NCBI RefSeq assembly: GCF_001418335.1
Contig: NZ_LIPP01000294.1
Coordinates: 1-37,412, forward strand
Direction: 5' to 3'
Source: Streptomyces aurantiacus
Lineage (GTDB): Bacteria; Actinomycetota; Actinomycetes; Streptomycetales; Streptomycetaceae
DNA length: 37,412 bases
Shown here: positions 30,853 through 37,412 of the stretch, piece after piece
Position numbering within the stretch: position 1 is the first letter of the stretch
Layout of the letters: each line of letters begins with the position of its first letter
Notes under the pieces: generated by a model
What the model was told of the DNA's origin: nothing
Databases searched by the model: none
The model's input: the letters and a program-made list of their open reading frames with translations, nothing else
Translations under genes and position numbers: made by a program

Positions 30853-31502
30853 ACCGGGGCTCCTTCCAGGACGGGCTGCCCGGCCTTGCGGGAGCGCAGC
30901 CACCAGTCGCGCATGCCCCACAGGACGAGCGCGCCGTAGATGATGTAGACGAAACCTGAGAACGCGAAGCCGTTGGCGAAGTTCAGCGGCACGCCCACCA
31001 GGTCGACGAGCAGCCAGGCGAACCAGAACTCGACCATGCCGCGCGCCTGGGCGTACATCGCGACGACGGTGCCGACGAATATGTACGCGTCGGGCCAGGG
31101 GTCCCAGGACAGGGACGGGTACGCGGTGAACAGGCTGCCGACCGCGAGGGTGCCGACGGCCGCGGCGCCGAGCAGGTACCCGCGCTCGCGCCAGGTGGCG
31201 AACCGGACGGCGACGGAGCCGTCCGTACCCACGCCCGAGCCGCCCCTGCGGCTGTTCCACTGCCACCAGCCCCACAGGGCGACGGCCATGACGACCAGCT
31301 GTTTGCCCGCGCTGCCCGAGAGGTGGGCGGTGGCGAAGGCCGCGAGGAGGATGGCGCCGGACAGGAACTGGACGGGCCAGGTCCAGATGGAGCGGCGCCA
31401 GCCGAGAGCGAGGCCGACGAGACCGATCACGTTGCCGATCATGTCGGCCCACTTGATGTGCTGGTCGAAGAGCGTGAACGCCTCGGAGTTGAGCCAGTTC
31501 AC
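30849..31502 (-). CDS. ribM: RibM riboflavin transporter (PnuC family)
   Basis: A 217-aa PnuC-like membrane protein with about seven hydrophobic helices. The family core is visible in WTWPVQFLSGAIL, WGWWQWNSRRGG and FWFAWLLVDLVGVPLNF. PnuC proteins usually carry nicotinamide riboside, but a PnuC paralogue inside a FMN-riboswitch operon is the known riboflavin facilitator RibM (Corynebacterium, S. davawensis), so riboflavin (and roseoflavin) uptake is the better call. It is joined to ribE and ribBA by 4-nt ATGA overlaps on both sides, so translation is tightly coupled. Confidence 0.92.
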   Translation of the reverse strand: MNWLNSEAFTLFDQHIKWADMIGNVIGLVGLALGWRRSIWTWPVQFLSGAILLAAFATAHLSGSAGKQLVVMAVALWGWWQWNSRRGGSGVGTDGSVAVRFATWRERGYLLGAAAVGTLAVGSLFTAYPSLSWDPWPDAYIFVGTVVAMYAQARGMVEFWFAWLLVDLVGVPLNFANGFAFSGFVYIIYGALVLWGMRDWWLRSRKAGQPVLEGAPV

Positions 31503-32134
31503 CGTGTCTCTCCCCGCGTGTCGGGCAGGCTCACCGGCTGCTCGCCCCGCGCGCCGAGCAGCCGCTCGACGTACTTGGCGATCACGTCGACCTCCAGGTT
31601 GACCGGGTCACCGGGCTGTTTGCGGCCGAGGGTGGTCAGGTCGAGGGTGGTCGGGATGAGACTGACGGTGAAGAAGTCGGGGCCGGCGTCGACGACGGTC
31701 AGGCTGATGCCGTCGACGGTGATGGAGCCCTTCTCGACGACGTAGCGCGAGAGGTCCGCGGGGAGTGAGATCTTCACGATCTCCCAGTTCTCGGACGGCT
31801 TGCGCTCGATGATCTCGCCGGTGCCGTCCACGTGGCCCTGCACGATGTGCCCGCCGAGTCGCTCGCCCACGGCCATGGGCCGTTCGAGGTTGACGCGGGA
31901 GCCGACGGCGAGGGCGCCGAGGCTGGAGCGGTTCAGCGTCTCCGCCATCACGTCGGCGGTGAACTCGCCGTCTTCGTGGTCGACGACCGTCAGACAGACG
32001 CCGTTGACGGCGATGGAGTCTCCGTGACGTGCACCTTCGGTGACCACGGGGCCACGGAGCCGGAAACGGGAGGCGTCGTCGAGATTCTCGACGGCGGTGA
32101 CCTCACCCAGCTCTTCAACGATTCCGGTGAACAC
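31499..32134 (-). CDS. ribE: Riboflavin synthase alpha chain
   Basis: A 211-aa enzyme that dismutates two lumazine molecules to riboflavin. It has the internal duplication of the family: repeat 1 begins FTGIVEELGEV, with GDSIAVNGVCLTV; repeat 2 begins near GHIVQGHVDG (about residue 94), with GSITVDGISLTV. GTG 32134 is chosen because the protein family begins exactly at M/V-FTGIVEE and GGAGG lies 9 nt upstream. It leads the rib operon, about 160 nt downstream of the FMN riboswitch. Some species call this gene ribC. Confidence 0.96.
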   Translation of the reverse strand: MFTGIVEELGEVTAVENLDDASRFRLRGPVVTEGARHGDSIAVNGVCLTVVDHEDGEFTADVMAETLNRSSLGALAVGSRVNLERPMAVGERLGGHIVQGHVDGTGEIIERKPSENWEIVKISLPADLSRYVVEKGSITVDGISLTVVDAGPDFFTVSLIPTTLDLTTLGRKQPGDPVNLEVDVIAKYVERLLGARGEQPVSLPDTRGETR

Positions 32135-32225
32135 TTCCCGGGTCCTCCTGCCTCTTCGGGCACGGACTCCGGGGCCTGTCGATGACGACAGATGTGAAAC
32201 GAACGGAACACCGATGACAACGCCG

Positions 32226-32274
32226 ACGCCGCGCAGGACGTGTCCGTGGGACACGTCGAAACAGACGGCGGCGT
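32226..32274 (-). promoter_or_regulatory. Expression-platform hairpin of the rib leader
   Basis: Between the FMN aptamer and ribE, GACGTGTCC (32237-32245) pairs with GGACACGTC (32249-32257) around GTG, and an outer stem pairs ACGCCGC (32226-32232) with GCGGCGT (32268-32274). No T run follows, so a Rho-dependent or translational mechanism is more likely than simple intrinsic termination. Confidence 0.55.
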
Positions 32275-32293
32275 GCACGAATGCCCGCCCGCC

Positions 32294-32420
32294 GCGCACT
32301 GCCTCCCATCCGGACTTTAACCGTCGGTCCAGGAATTTCACCTGGTCAACCGGCCGCTGGAAGCGACCGGGTCGCGGACTGTAACCGCCGGTTCGGACTT
32401 TCACCGACCCCGGAGTGCGC
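32294..32420 (-). promoter_or_regulatory. FMN riboswitch (RFN element)
   Basis: Read on the minus strand, the conserved core is unmistakable: GGGGTCGGTGAAAGTCCG, ACCGGCGGTTACAGTCCGCG, GACCAGGTGAAATTCCTGG, ACCGACGGTTAAAGTCCGGA and TGGGAG. The closing stem P1 pairs AGTGCGC (32414-32420) with GCGCACT (32294-32300). It binds FMN and turns off the downstream rib genes, so ribE-ribM-ribBA-ribH, and perhaps the his genes by read-through, respond to flavin supply. A palindrome CAGACT-c-AGTCTG (about 32433-32445) lies just upstream. Confidence 0.96.
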
Positions 32421-32560
32421 TGCTTTTGGTACAGACTCAGTCTGCCACGCCGGACAGACACCCATGCGGGTGAATTCTGTGGGGTGGCTCACAGGGTGTA
32501 CCGATGGACTTCACGGGACACTCGCGAGGAGGCGGCGCCCCGCCCAGTGATCCAAAACTA

Positions 32561-32590
32561 TTGACGCTTTGGTCTAGTCCTATCTAGGGT
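32561..32590 (+). promoter_or_regulatory. Orphan chitinase-type promoter with DasR site
   Basis: TTGACG (32561-32566) and TAGGGT (32585-32590) are spaced 18 bp. The spacer is occupied by TTTGGTCTAGTCCTAT (32568-32583), a DasR-type site with the same 11-base core, TGGTCTAGTCC, and the same layout as the chitinase promoter at 17107-17135. No chitinase gene, or any gene on this strand, follows; the next feature is a terminator at 32643-32685. In S. coelicolor I recall a chitinase gene (SCO1444) exactly between riboflavin synthase and the ROK gene. Confidence 0.8.
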
Positions 32591-32642
32591 CTGCGTGCAC
32601 CGGCGCCTCTCCGGGTCCGCTTCCGCCGACCCGCCCCAGATC

Positions 32643-32685
32643 GACCCGGCGGCGGTGACGGTGGCCCTTGCCCCGCCGCCGGGTC
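32643..32685 (+). terminator. Terminator downstream of the orphan promoter
   Basis: GACCCGGCGGCGG (32643-32655) and CCGCCGCCGGGTC (32673-32685) form a perfect 13-bp stem with a 17-nt loop. Only 52 bp separate it from the orphan promoter. It may be the old terminator of the lost gene, or end a roughly 90-nt RNA. It could also stop the converging ROK transcript. Confidence 0.75.
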
Positions 32686-32750
32686 TCCGTTCCCGGTACG
32701 GGCGGTACGGGCCCCGTGGGTCACGTCTCGGGGGGCACCTCTCCGGGGGG

Positions 32751-34025
32751 TCACTTCTCGGGCGGCGCGAAGAGCTCGTCCTGGGCCCCGTCCCGCGCCA
32801 CGAGCAGGGCACCGCGCAGCACGGCGCCGCCGCCCAGCGCGCCGGCCCGCACCTCGGTGGGCAGGGGGGTCATCCGGCCGAGCCGGTCCCGCACCCGGGC
32901 CGCGAGCACCTCACCGCCCGCCCGGCCGACCTCGCCGGCGAGCACCACGCAGCCCGGGTCCAGCACGGCGATCACGGACGCGGCACCGAGGGCGACGCGA
33001 TCGGCGAGCACGTCGAGGAATTCGGACGCGGAGGCCGAGGCGGAGGCCGAGGCGGAGGCGGCGACCGGGTCGGCACCGTAGGCCGGTCCCGAGGCCCGTC
33101 CCGGGGCCGGCCCAGAGGCCGGTCCGGAGGTGCGTGACACCGCCTCCCTCACCAGCGTCGCCGCATGCGGTTCCTGGGGCGCGAGGGGCGCCACGACGCC
33201 GTACCGCCGCGCCAGTTCGGCGATCGCCGCGGCGCCCGCGAGGGAGTGGAAGCCGCCCTCGCAGTCCGTCGCGGACGGCAGGCCGCCGGTGCCCGGCACC
33301 GGCAGGAAGCCGATCTCGCCGGTGCCGCCGGAGGCACCCCGGCGCAGGACGCCGTCGAGGACCACGGCGGCGCCGATCCCGTGGCCGAGCCAGAGCAGGA
33401 CGAAGGTGTCGCGGTCGCGGGCCGCCCCGTCGCGCTGCTCGGCCAGGGCCGCGAGGTTGGTCTCGTTCTCCACGACGACGTGGGCCGCGAGCCGTTCCTG
33501 AAGGGCCGCGGCCAGGTGGCGGTGCCAGGCGGGCAGGCCGGTGGAGTCGCGGAGTTCACCGGTGGCGGGGTCGATCAGGCCGGGTGCCCCGACGCCGACG
33601 GTGTGCAGCCGCTCGACACCCGCCTCCTTGGCCGTACGTTCGACCAGCGCGACCGCCTGCTCGACGGCGGGCCCGGTGTCGGTCTCGTCCGCGATCGGCA
33701 CCGACGCCTCGGCCAGCACCGAGCCGAGCAGATCGGCGACGACCACGGTCACACCCTCGGTGCGTACGTCGAGGGCCGCCAGGTGGGCCCGGTCGGCGAC
33801 GATGCCGTACAGCCGGGCGTTCGGGCCGCGCCGCTGCTCGCCCGACTCCCCCACCACACCGATCAGGCCGCCCGCGGCAAGGCGTTCCACCAGGTCGGCG
33901 ACCGAGGGCCGGGACAGACCGGTGAGCTGCTTCAACTGCCCTGCCGTCAGCGGGCCTTCCTGCTGCAGCAGACGCAGGGCGAGCCGGTCGTTGAGGGCCC
34001 GGGCGGTGCTCGGTGATGCGGGCAT
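32751..34025 (-). CDS. ROK-family transcriptional regulator
   Basis: A 424-aa regulator. A MarR-like winged helix covers about residues 8-65 (GQLKQLTGLSRPSVADLVERL), followed by a ROK sugar-kinase-like fold (about 80-424) with HTVGVGAPGLID, VENETNLAALAE and GHGIGAAVVLDG. The ROK zinc motif (CxCGxxGC) is absent: the region reads GTGGLPSATDCEGGFHS, as in some other regulators. An insertion of about 37 residues (299-335), made of GPASGPAP-like and ASAS repeats, extends one surface loop. ATG 34025 follows GAAGGAT. It is divergent from an MFS gene across a perfect palindrome, its likely operator; the sugar effector is unknown. Confidence 0.92.
   Translation of the reverse strand: MPASPSTARALNDRLALRLLQQEGPLTAGQLKQLTGLSRPSVADLVERLAAGGLIGVVGESGEQRRGPNARLYGIVADRAHLAALDVRTEGVTVVVADLLGSVLAEASVPIADETDTGPAVEQAVALVERTAKEAGVERLHTVGVGAPGLIDPATGELRDSTGLPAWHRHLAAALQERLAAHVVVENETNLAALAEQRDGAARDRDTFVLLWLGHGIGAAVVLDGVLRRGASGGTGEIGFLPVPGTGGLPSATDCEGGFHSLAGAAAIAELARRYGVVAPLAPQEPHAATLVREAVSRTSGPASGPAPGRASGPAYGADPVAASASASASASASEFLDVLADRVALGAASVIAVLDPGCVVLAGEVGRAGGEVLAARVRDRLGRMTPLPTEVRAGALGGGAVLRGALLVARDGAQDELFAPPEK
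33021..33131. repeat. Coding repeat inside the ROK gene
   Basis: GGCGGAGGCCGA-like 12-bp units around 33027-33062 encode the ASASASAS run, and GGCCGGTCC-like units around 33080-33127 encode GPASGPAP repeats. Both keep the reading frame (unit lengths are multiples of three), as expected for recent slippage in a loop. Confidence 0.7.
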
Positions 34026-34082
34026 GCCGGGATCCTTCCAGATCATGGCCGCATCGGTCGGCGGCCCCCGAAAACCATCTAT

Positions 34083-34105
34083 CTATCAGGCAGGCTGCCT
34101 GATAG
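34083..34105. promoter_or_regulatory. Perfect 23-bp palindrome, probable ROK operator
   Basis: CTATCAGGCAG (34083-34093) is followed by one G and its exact inverse CTGCCTGATAG (34095-34105). It lies 57 bp from the ROK start and about 100 bp from the divergent MFS start, in a locally AT-richer stretch. Regulators of this type commonly bind such sites between themselves and their targets. Confidence 0.75.
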
Positions 34106-34133
34106 TTTACGGCGGCAGAGCGGGGACCGGGAG

Positions 34134-34165
34134 ACCGGAACACCGGAACACCGGAACACCGGAAC
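34134..34165. repeat. Four tandem ACCGGAAC octamers
   Basis: ACCGGAAC occurs four times head to tail, with a diverged fifth unit (ACCAAC) after it, in the leader of the MFS gene. Copy number could vary by slippage, changing spacing upstream of the start codon. Confidence 0.85.
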
Positions 34166-34202
34166 ACCAACGACTGAAAGACAGCAGGGAGGGCCAGGGA
34201 AA

Positions 34203-35480
34203 ATGAGTGCTGTGGTCTACGACCGGCGGGAGGTGAAGCGCTCCCGGTATGCCGTGGCGGCGGTGTTCGCCGTGCACGGGGCCGTCACCGGCTCGTTCGC
34301 GACGCGCGTTCCGTGGATCCAGGACCACGCGTCGGTGAGCGCGGGCCAACTCGGCCTGGCCCTCGCCTTCCCCGCGATCGGCGCCTCCGTGGCGATGCCG
34401 CTGGCCGGCGGCGTCAGCCACCGCTTCGGCGCCCGCGCGGCCCTGCGCGGACTCCTGGCGCTGTGGACGCTCGCACTCGTCCTGCCGGCCCTCTCGCCGA
34501 ACCTGCTCACGCTGTGCCTGGCCCTTTTCGTCTACGGCGCCACGGCGGGCATGGCCGACGTGGCGATGAACGCCCTGGGCGTCGAGGTCGAGAACCGGCT
34601 GAACAAGTCGATCATGTCCGGGCTGCACGGCATGTGGAGCGCGGGCGCCCTGGTCGGCTCGGCCGCCGGCACGCTCGCCGCGCATCTGGGCACCGATGCC
34701 CGTGTGCACCACGCACTCGCCGCGGTGGCGCTCACCCTGCTCGGCGTCGTCGCCTGCCAGGGCGTACTGGACCTGCGTGCCACCGAGGACGAGGAACCAC
34801 CCCCGCGTTTCGCGCTGCCGCCGAAGTCGGCACTGCTCATCGGCGCGATCGGCTTCTGCGCGGTGTTCGCGGAGGGGGCGAGCCTGGACTGGTCGGCGAT
34901 CTATCTGCGGGACGTCCTCGGCAGTTCCGCGGGGCTCGCGGCCGCGTGCACGACAGGCTTCACCCTCACCATGGCGCTCGCACGGCTGGCGGGCGACGCG
35001 GTGGTGGACCGGTTCGGCCCGGTGCGCACCGTGCGGGTCTGCGGCCTCCTCGCCGCCGGCGGCGCGCTGCTCGTCGTGCTGGCGCAGAACACGGCCCTGG
35101 CCATGACCGGCTTCGCGCTGCTGGGCCTCGGCATCGCCATCGTCGTACCGCTCTGCTTCGCCGCGGCGGGGCGCAGCGGCCCCAACCCCGCCCAGGCCAT
35201 CGCGGGCGTCGCCACCATCACGTACGCCTCGGGCCTGATCGCGCCGTCCGTGATCGGTACCGTCGCGGACGCGACGAGCCTGGTGACGTCCTTCGTCCTG
35301 GTGACCGTGCTGACCTTCGGGCTCGCCGCGCTCGCGGGCGTTCTGCGCACCAGCGGCCGTACGACGGCCGGAAAGTCCGGTACGACGGGCGGAGTGGCCG
35401 GTTCGGCGACTGGAGAGGCCAGTGTGGCGGCCGGAGGGGCCAGCACGGCGGAGGCGAAGATTCCGGATCACCGGCCCTGA
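34203..35480 (+). CDS. MFS transporter
   Basis: A 425-aa major facilitator with about 12 membrane helices. The first half has FATRVPWIQDHASVS, GGVSHRFGARAALRG (the loop 2-3 motif) and MADVAMNALGVEVE; the second half has DAVVDRFGPVRTV. This looks like the sugar-porter-like, FucP/YbjJ-type branch of the MFS; a sugar or its derivative is a fair guess given the ROK neighbour, but the substrate is unknown. The tail (about 380-425) is made of Gly/Ala/Thr/Ser-rich repeats. ATG 34203 has AGGGA just upstream. Divergent from, and probably repressed by, the ROK protein. Confidence 0.87.
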   Translation: MSAVVYDRREVKRSRYAVAAVFAVHGAVTGSFATRVPWIQDHASVSAGQLGLALAFPAIGASVAMPLAGGVSHRFGARAALRGLLALWTLALVLPALSPNLLTLCLALFVYGATAGMADVAMNALGVEVENRLNKSIMSGLHGMWSAGALVGSAAGTLAAHLGTDARVHHALAAVALTLLGVVACQGVLDLRATEDEEPPPRFALPPKSALLIGAIGFCAVFAEGASLDWSAIYLRDVLGSSAGLAAACTTGFTLTMALARLAGDAVVDRFGPVRTVRVCGLLAAGGALLVVLAQNTALAMTGFALLGLGIAIVVPLCFAAAGRSGPNPAQAIAGVATITYASGLIAPSVIGTVADATSLVTSFVLVTVLTFGLAALAGVLRTSGRTTAGKSGTTGGVAGSATGEASVAAGGASTAEAKIPDHRP

Positions 35481-35528
35481 ATCAGCCGTTCTCGCGGCTC
35501 CGCCCTACCATGGCGCTGATCTTCACGT

Positions 35529-35570
35529 ACGGAATCCCGGCCACGGAATCTCGGCCACGGGATCTCCGGT
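35529..35570. repeat. Three tandem 14-bp repeats before the permease gene
   Basis: ACGGAATCCCGGCC (35529-35542), ACGGAATCTCGGCC (35543-35556) and the diverged ACGGGATCTCCGGT (35557-35570) lie head to tail in the 111-bp gap upstream of the uracil permease gene. They may be a binding array or slippage product. Confidence 0.75.
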
Positions 35571-35591
35571 ACAGAGAAAGCGATACCCATC

Positions 35592-36974
35592 ATGGATCTC
35601 GGCGTGCGCTGGAAGCTGCACGGTGACGGACGTACTCCCGCACCCGGAGCGGTCGTCCGCCCCGACGAACGGCTCTCGTGGCCGCGTACGGCCGGGCTCG
35701 GCGCCCAGCACGTCGTGGCCATGTTCGGGGCGTCCTTCGTCGCACCGGTCCTGATGGGCCTGGACCCGAACCTCGCGATCATGATGTCGGGCGTCTCGAC
35801 GGTGATCTTCCTGCTCGCGACCCGCGGCCGGGTGCCCAGCTATCTGGGCTGTTCACTCTCCTTCGTGGGCGTCGCCGCGGTGATCCGCGCGCAGGGCGGT
35901 TCCAGCGCGACCGTGACCGGCGCCGTGTTCGTCGTGGGCGTCGTGCTGTTCCTGGTCGGTCTCGCGGTGCGGCGGTTCGGGGCGCGGATCATCCACGCCG
36001 CGATGCCGCCGGTCGTCACGGGCGCGGTCGTCATGCTGATCGGCTTCAACCTGGCCCCGGTCACCGCCGCCACGTACTGGCCGCAGGACCAGTGGACGGC
36101 TCTGCTCGTGATGCTGTTCACCGGTCTGGCCGTGGTGTGTCTGCGCGGTTTCTGGTCCCGGATCGCGATCTTCCTCGGACTGGTCTTCGGGTACGGGATC
36201 TCCTGGGTCCTCGACCTCGTCCTCGGGCGGATCCACTCGGTCGACGCGAGCGGCAAGCTCACCGACCACTGGCGGCTCGACCTCTCCGGCGTCGGCTCGG
36301 CGGACTGGATCGGGCTGCCGGCCTTCCACGGGCCGTCCTTCGAGTGGTCGGCGATCCTCGTGGCGCTGCCCGTCGTGATCGCGCTGGTCGCCGAGAACGC
36401 GGGCCATGTGAAGGCCGTCGGCGAGATGACCGGCGACTCGCTGGACGACAAGCTGGGCACCGCGATCTCCGCGGACGGTGTCGGTTCGATGCTGTCCACC
36501 GCCGTGGGCGGCCCGCCCAACACCACGTACTCGGAGAACATCGGCGTCATGGCGGCGACGCGCGTCTACTCGACGGCCGCATACTGGGCCGCCGCCGGCT
36601 TCGCGCTGCTCTTCGGACTCTGCCCGAAGTTCGGCGCGGTCGTGGCCGCCATTCCGGGCGGTGTGCTCGGCGGGATCACCGTCATCCTGTACGGCATGAT
36701 CGGCCTGCTCGGCGCGCAGATCTGGCTCAACGCCGGGGTGGACCTGCGCAACCCGCTGAACCTGGTACCGGCCGCGGCGGGCATCATCATCGGCGTCGGC
36801 AACGTCACGATGAAGTTCACCGACACCTTCTCGCTGAGCGGTATCGCGCTCGGCACGCTCGTCGTCATCACCGGCTACCACGCGCTGCGGGCGATGGCCC
36901 CCGCGCACCTCAAGTCCCAGGAACCGCTGCTCGACGAGGGCACGTCCTCGTACGGTCAGCGTGCCAAGTCGTAG
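35592..36974 (+). CDS. NCS2-family uracil permease
   Basis: A 460-aa nucleobase transporter with about 14 hydrophobic segments. The NCS2 core is visible: GLGAQHVVAMFGASFVAPV near the N terminus, the substrate-binding Glu in VIALVAENAGHVKAVGEMTG, and GGPPNTTYSENIGVMAATRVYS, the form typical of uracil (UraA/PyrP) rather than purine carriers. It imports uracil by proton symport for salvage. The ATG at 35592 (MDLGVRWKLHGDG) has a weak AGAGAAAG rather far upstream. The last 19 bp overlap the convergent glucanase gene. Confidence 0.92.
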   Translation: MDLGVRWKLHGDGRTPAPGAVVRPDERLSWPRTAGLGAQHVVAMFGASFVAPVLMGLDPNLAIMMSGVSTVIFLLATRGRVPSYLGCSLSFVGVAAVIRAQGGSSATVTGAVFVVGVVLFLVGLAVRRFGARIIHAAMPPVVTGAVVMLIGFNLAPVTAATYWPQDQWTALLVMLFTGLAVVCLRGFWSRIAIFLGLVFGYGISWVLDLVLGRIHSVDASGKLTDHWRLDLSGVGSADWIGLPAFHGPSFEWSAILVALPVVIALVAENAGHVKAVGEMTGDSLDDKLGTAISADGVGSMLSTAVGGPPNTTYSENIGVMAATRVYSTAAYWAAAGFALLFGLCPKFGAVVAAIPGGVLGGITVILYGMIGLLGAQIWLNAGVDLRNPLNLVPAAAGIIIGVGNVTMKFTDTFSLSGIALGTLVVITGYHALRAMAPAHLKSQEPLLDEGTSSYGQRAKS

Positions 36975-37412
36975 GCGTAGTCGGGGGTGAACGTCCCCGG
37001 CGCGCCCCTGCAGCCGTCGGACTCGCCCGGCAGCTTCACCCACAGATAGGCGTCGATCCTCGCCTGGCCGGTCCGCAGGGTCGGCGCCTGCCCGAGCTTG
37101 CGGCCCGCGGGGTCGCACCACTCGCCGTCGGCCGGGGCTCCGTTGCCGTTGCGGCTGGTGTCGATCACGGCGCCCAGACCCGCGGGGCCGCCGAGCGCGT
37201 CGAGCGTACGGCGGACGTACGCGACCTCGTCGCCCGTGCGGTTGAAGTTGGAGACGTTGCTGAAGATCCCGTCCGAGGAGGCGGCGGACGCGGCCCCGGC
37301 CCGGCGCAGCAGTCCGGCCTGCTGCCGCGGCGAGTTCCAGTCCGAGTGGCCCGCGTCGAAGTAGACCCGTGCCTTCGGGTTCGCCGCCTTGAGGACGCGG
37401 CCCGCGCGGGCC
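36956..37412 (-). CDS. GH6 glucanase, C-terminal part (cut by edge)
   Basis: The final 151 codons of a minus-strand gene that continues past the right edge. GH6 cellulase features are clear: VYFDAGHSDW, GIFSNVSNFNRTGDEVAY, VIDTSRNGNG, WCDPAGRKLG and AYLWVKLPGESDGC, including the Cys pair that forms the late disulfide and the WVKxPGESDG substrate/catalytic loop. It hydrolyses beta-1,4-glucan and is normally secreted; the signal peptide and any binding module lie outside the window. It ends ...YAYDLAR, so no C-terminal module follows. The stop lies inside the uracil permease gene. Confidence 0.93.
   Translation of the reverse strand, partial: ARAGRVLKAANPKARVYFDAGHSDWNSPRQQAGLLRRAGAASAASSDGIFSNVSNFNRTGDEVAYVRRTLDALGGPAGLGAVIDTSRNGNGAPADGEWCDPAGRKLGQAPTLRTGQARIDAYLWVKLPGESDGCRGAPGTFTPDYAYDLAR

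Noticed and set aside
32595..33137. 180-codon plus-strand frame directly behind the orphan DasR-type promoter
   Set aside because: Mostly antisense to the ROK gene, runs through a 13-bp terminator stem, and has no Shine-Dalgarno or recognisable protein features.

Overview
The window is a high-GC, gene-dense actinobacterial chromosome segment, almost certainly from a Streptomyces. Third codon positions are strongly G/C, GTG and TTG starts are common, and the gene order is one I recall from the Streptomyces coelicolor SCO1415-SCO1447 region: smeA-sffA, MocR/YczE, GDPD, MFS, rbpA, fxsA, ppm1, amidohydrolase/Lrp, acyl-CoA dehydrogenase, chiD, TetR, SCO1431-type peptide, peptidase, P-loop kinase, AAA ATPase, two CNNM/CBS proteins, PH protein, hisG-hisE, the rib genes, ROK, MFS. 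That assignment is from memory and was not searched. It is core chromosome, not a mobile island: I see no transposase, integrase, phage gene, tRNA, rRNA or CRISPR array.

Layout. 1-2.8 kb: a HEAT-repeat and an ankyrin-repeat protein, both on the minus strand. 2.8-4.6 kb: the sporulation pair smeA-sffA. 4.8-9.3 kb: a MocR regulator divergent from yczE, which overlaps a glycerophosphodiester phosphodiesterase gene, then an MFS protein. 9.4-12 kb: rbpA behind a textbook SigR promoter, then ppm1-fxsA on the minus strand. 12-17 kb: amidohydrolase and Lrp/AsnC regulator, two Streptomyces-type hypothetical proteins, and an acyl-CoA dehydrogenase. 17-21.9 kb: a GH18 chitinase with a DasR-type promoter, a TetR regulator, a 48-aa membrane peptide, a Tat-exported C39-like peptidase and a P-loop kinase-like protein. 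22.0-24.3 kb: a probable small RNA and an EccA-like AAA+ ATPase. 24.5-27 kb: two coupled CNNM/CBS membrane proteins. 27-32.4 kb: a minus-strand run ribE-ribM-ribBA-ribH-hisE-hisG-PH protein headed by an FMN riboswitch. 32.5-37.4 kb: an orphan chitinase-type promoter and terminator with no gene between them, a ROK regulator divergent from an MFS gene across a perfect palindrome, a uracil permease, and the 3' end of a GH6 glucanase cut by the window edge.

How the genes work together. The best-supported circuits are riboflavin synthesis and uptake under one FMN riboswitch, translationally coupled through ATGA overlaps and running into the histidine genes; DasR-type sites placed between -35 and -10, which tie chitin use to amino-sugar status; SigR control of RbpA; and local regulator/target pairs (MocR-YczE, ROK-MFS, Lrp-amidohydrolase). 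A repeated 27-32 bp palindromic arm sits at four gene 3' ends, at least three of them convergent junctions, where it probably terminates transcription.

Most worth a second look: the orphan DasR-type promoter plus terminator (remnant of a lost chitinase gene, or a short RNA gene), the probable small RNA at about 22060-22133, the third DasR-like site at 21250-21265, the substituted Walker motifs of SffA, and the tandem repeats inside the rib operon.
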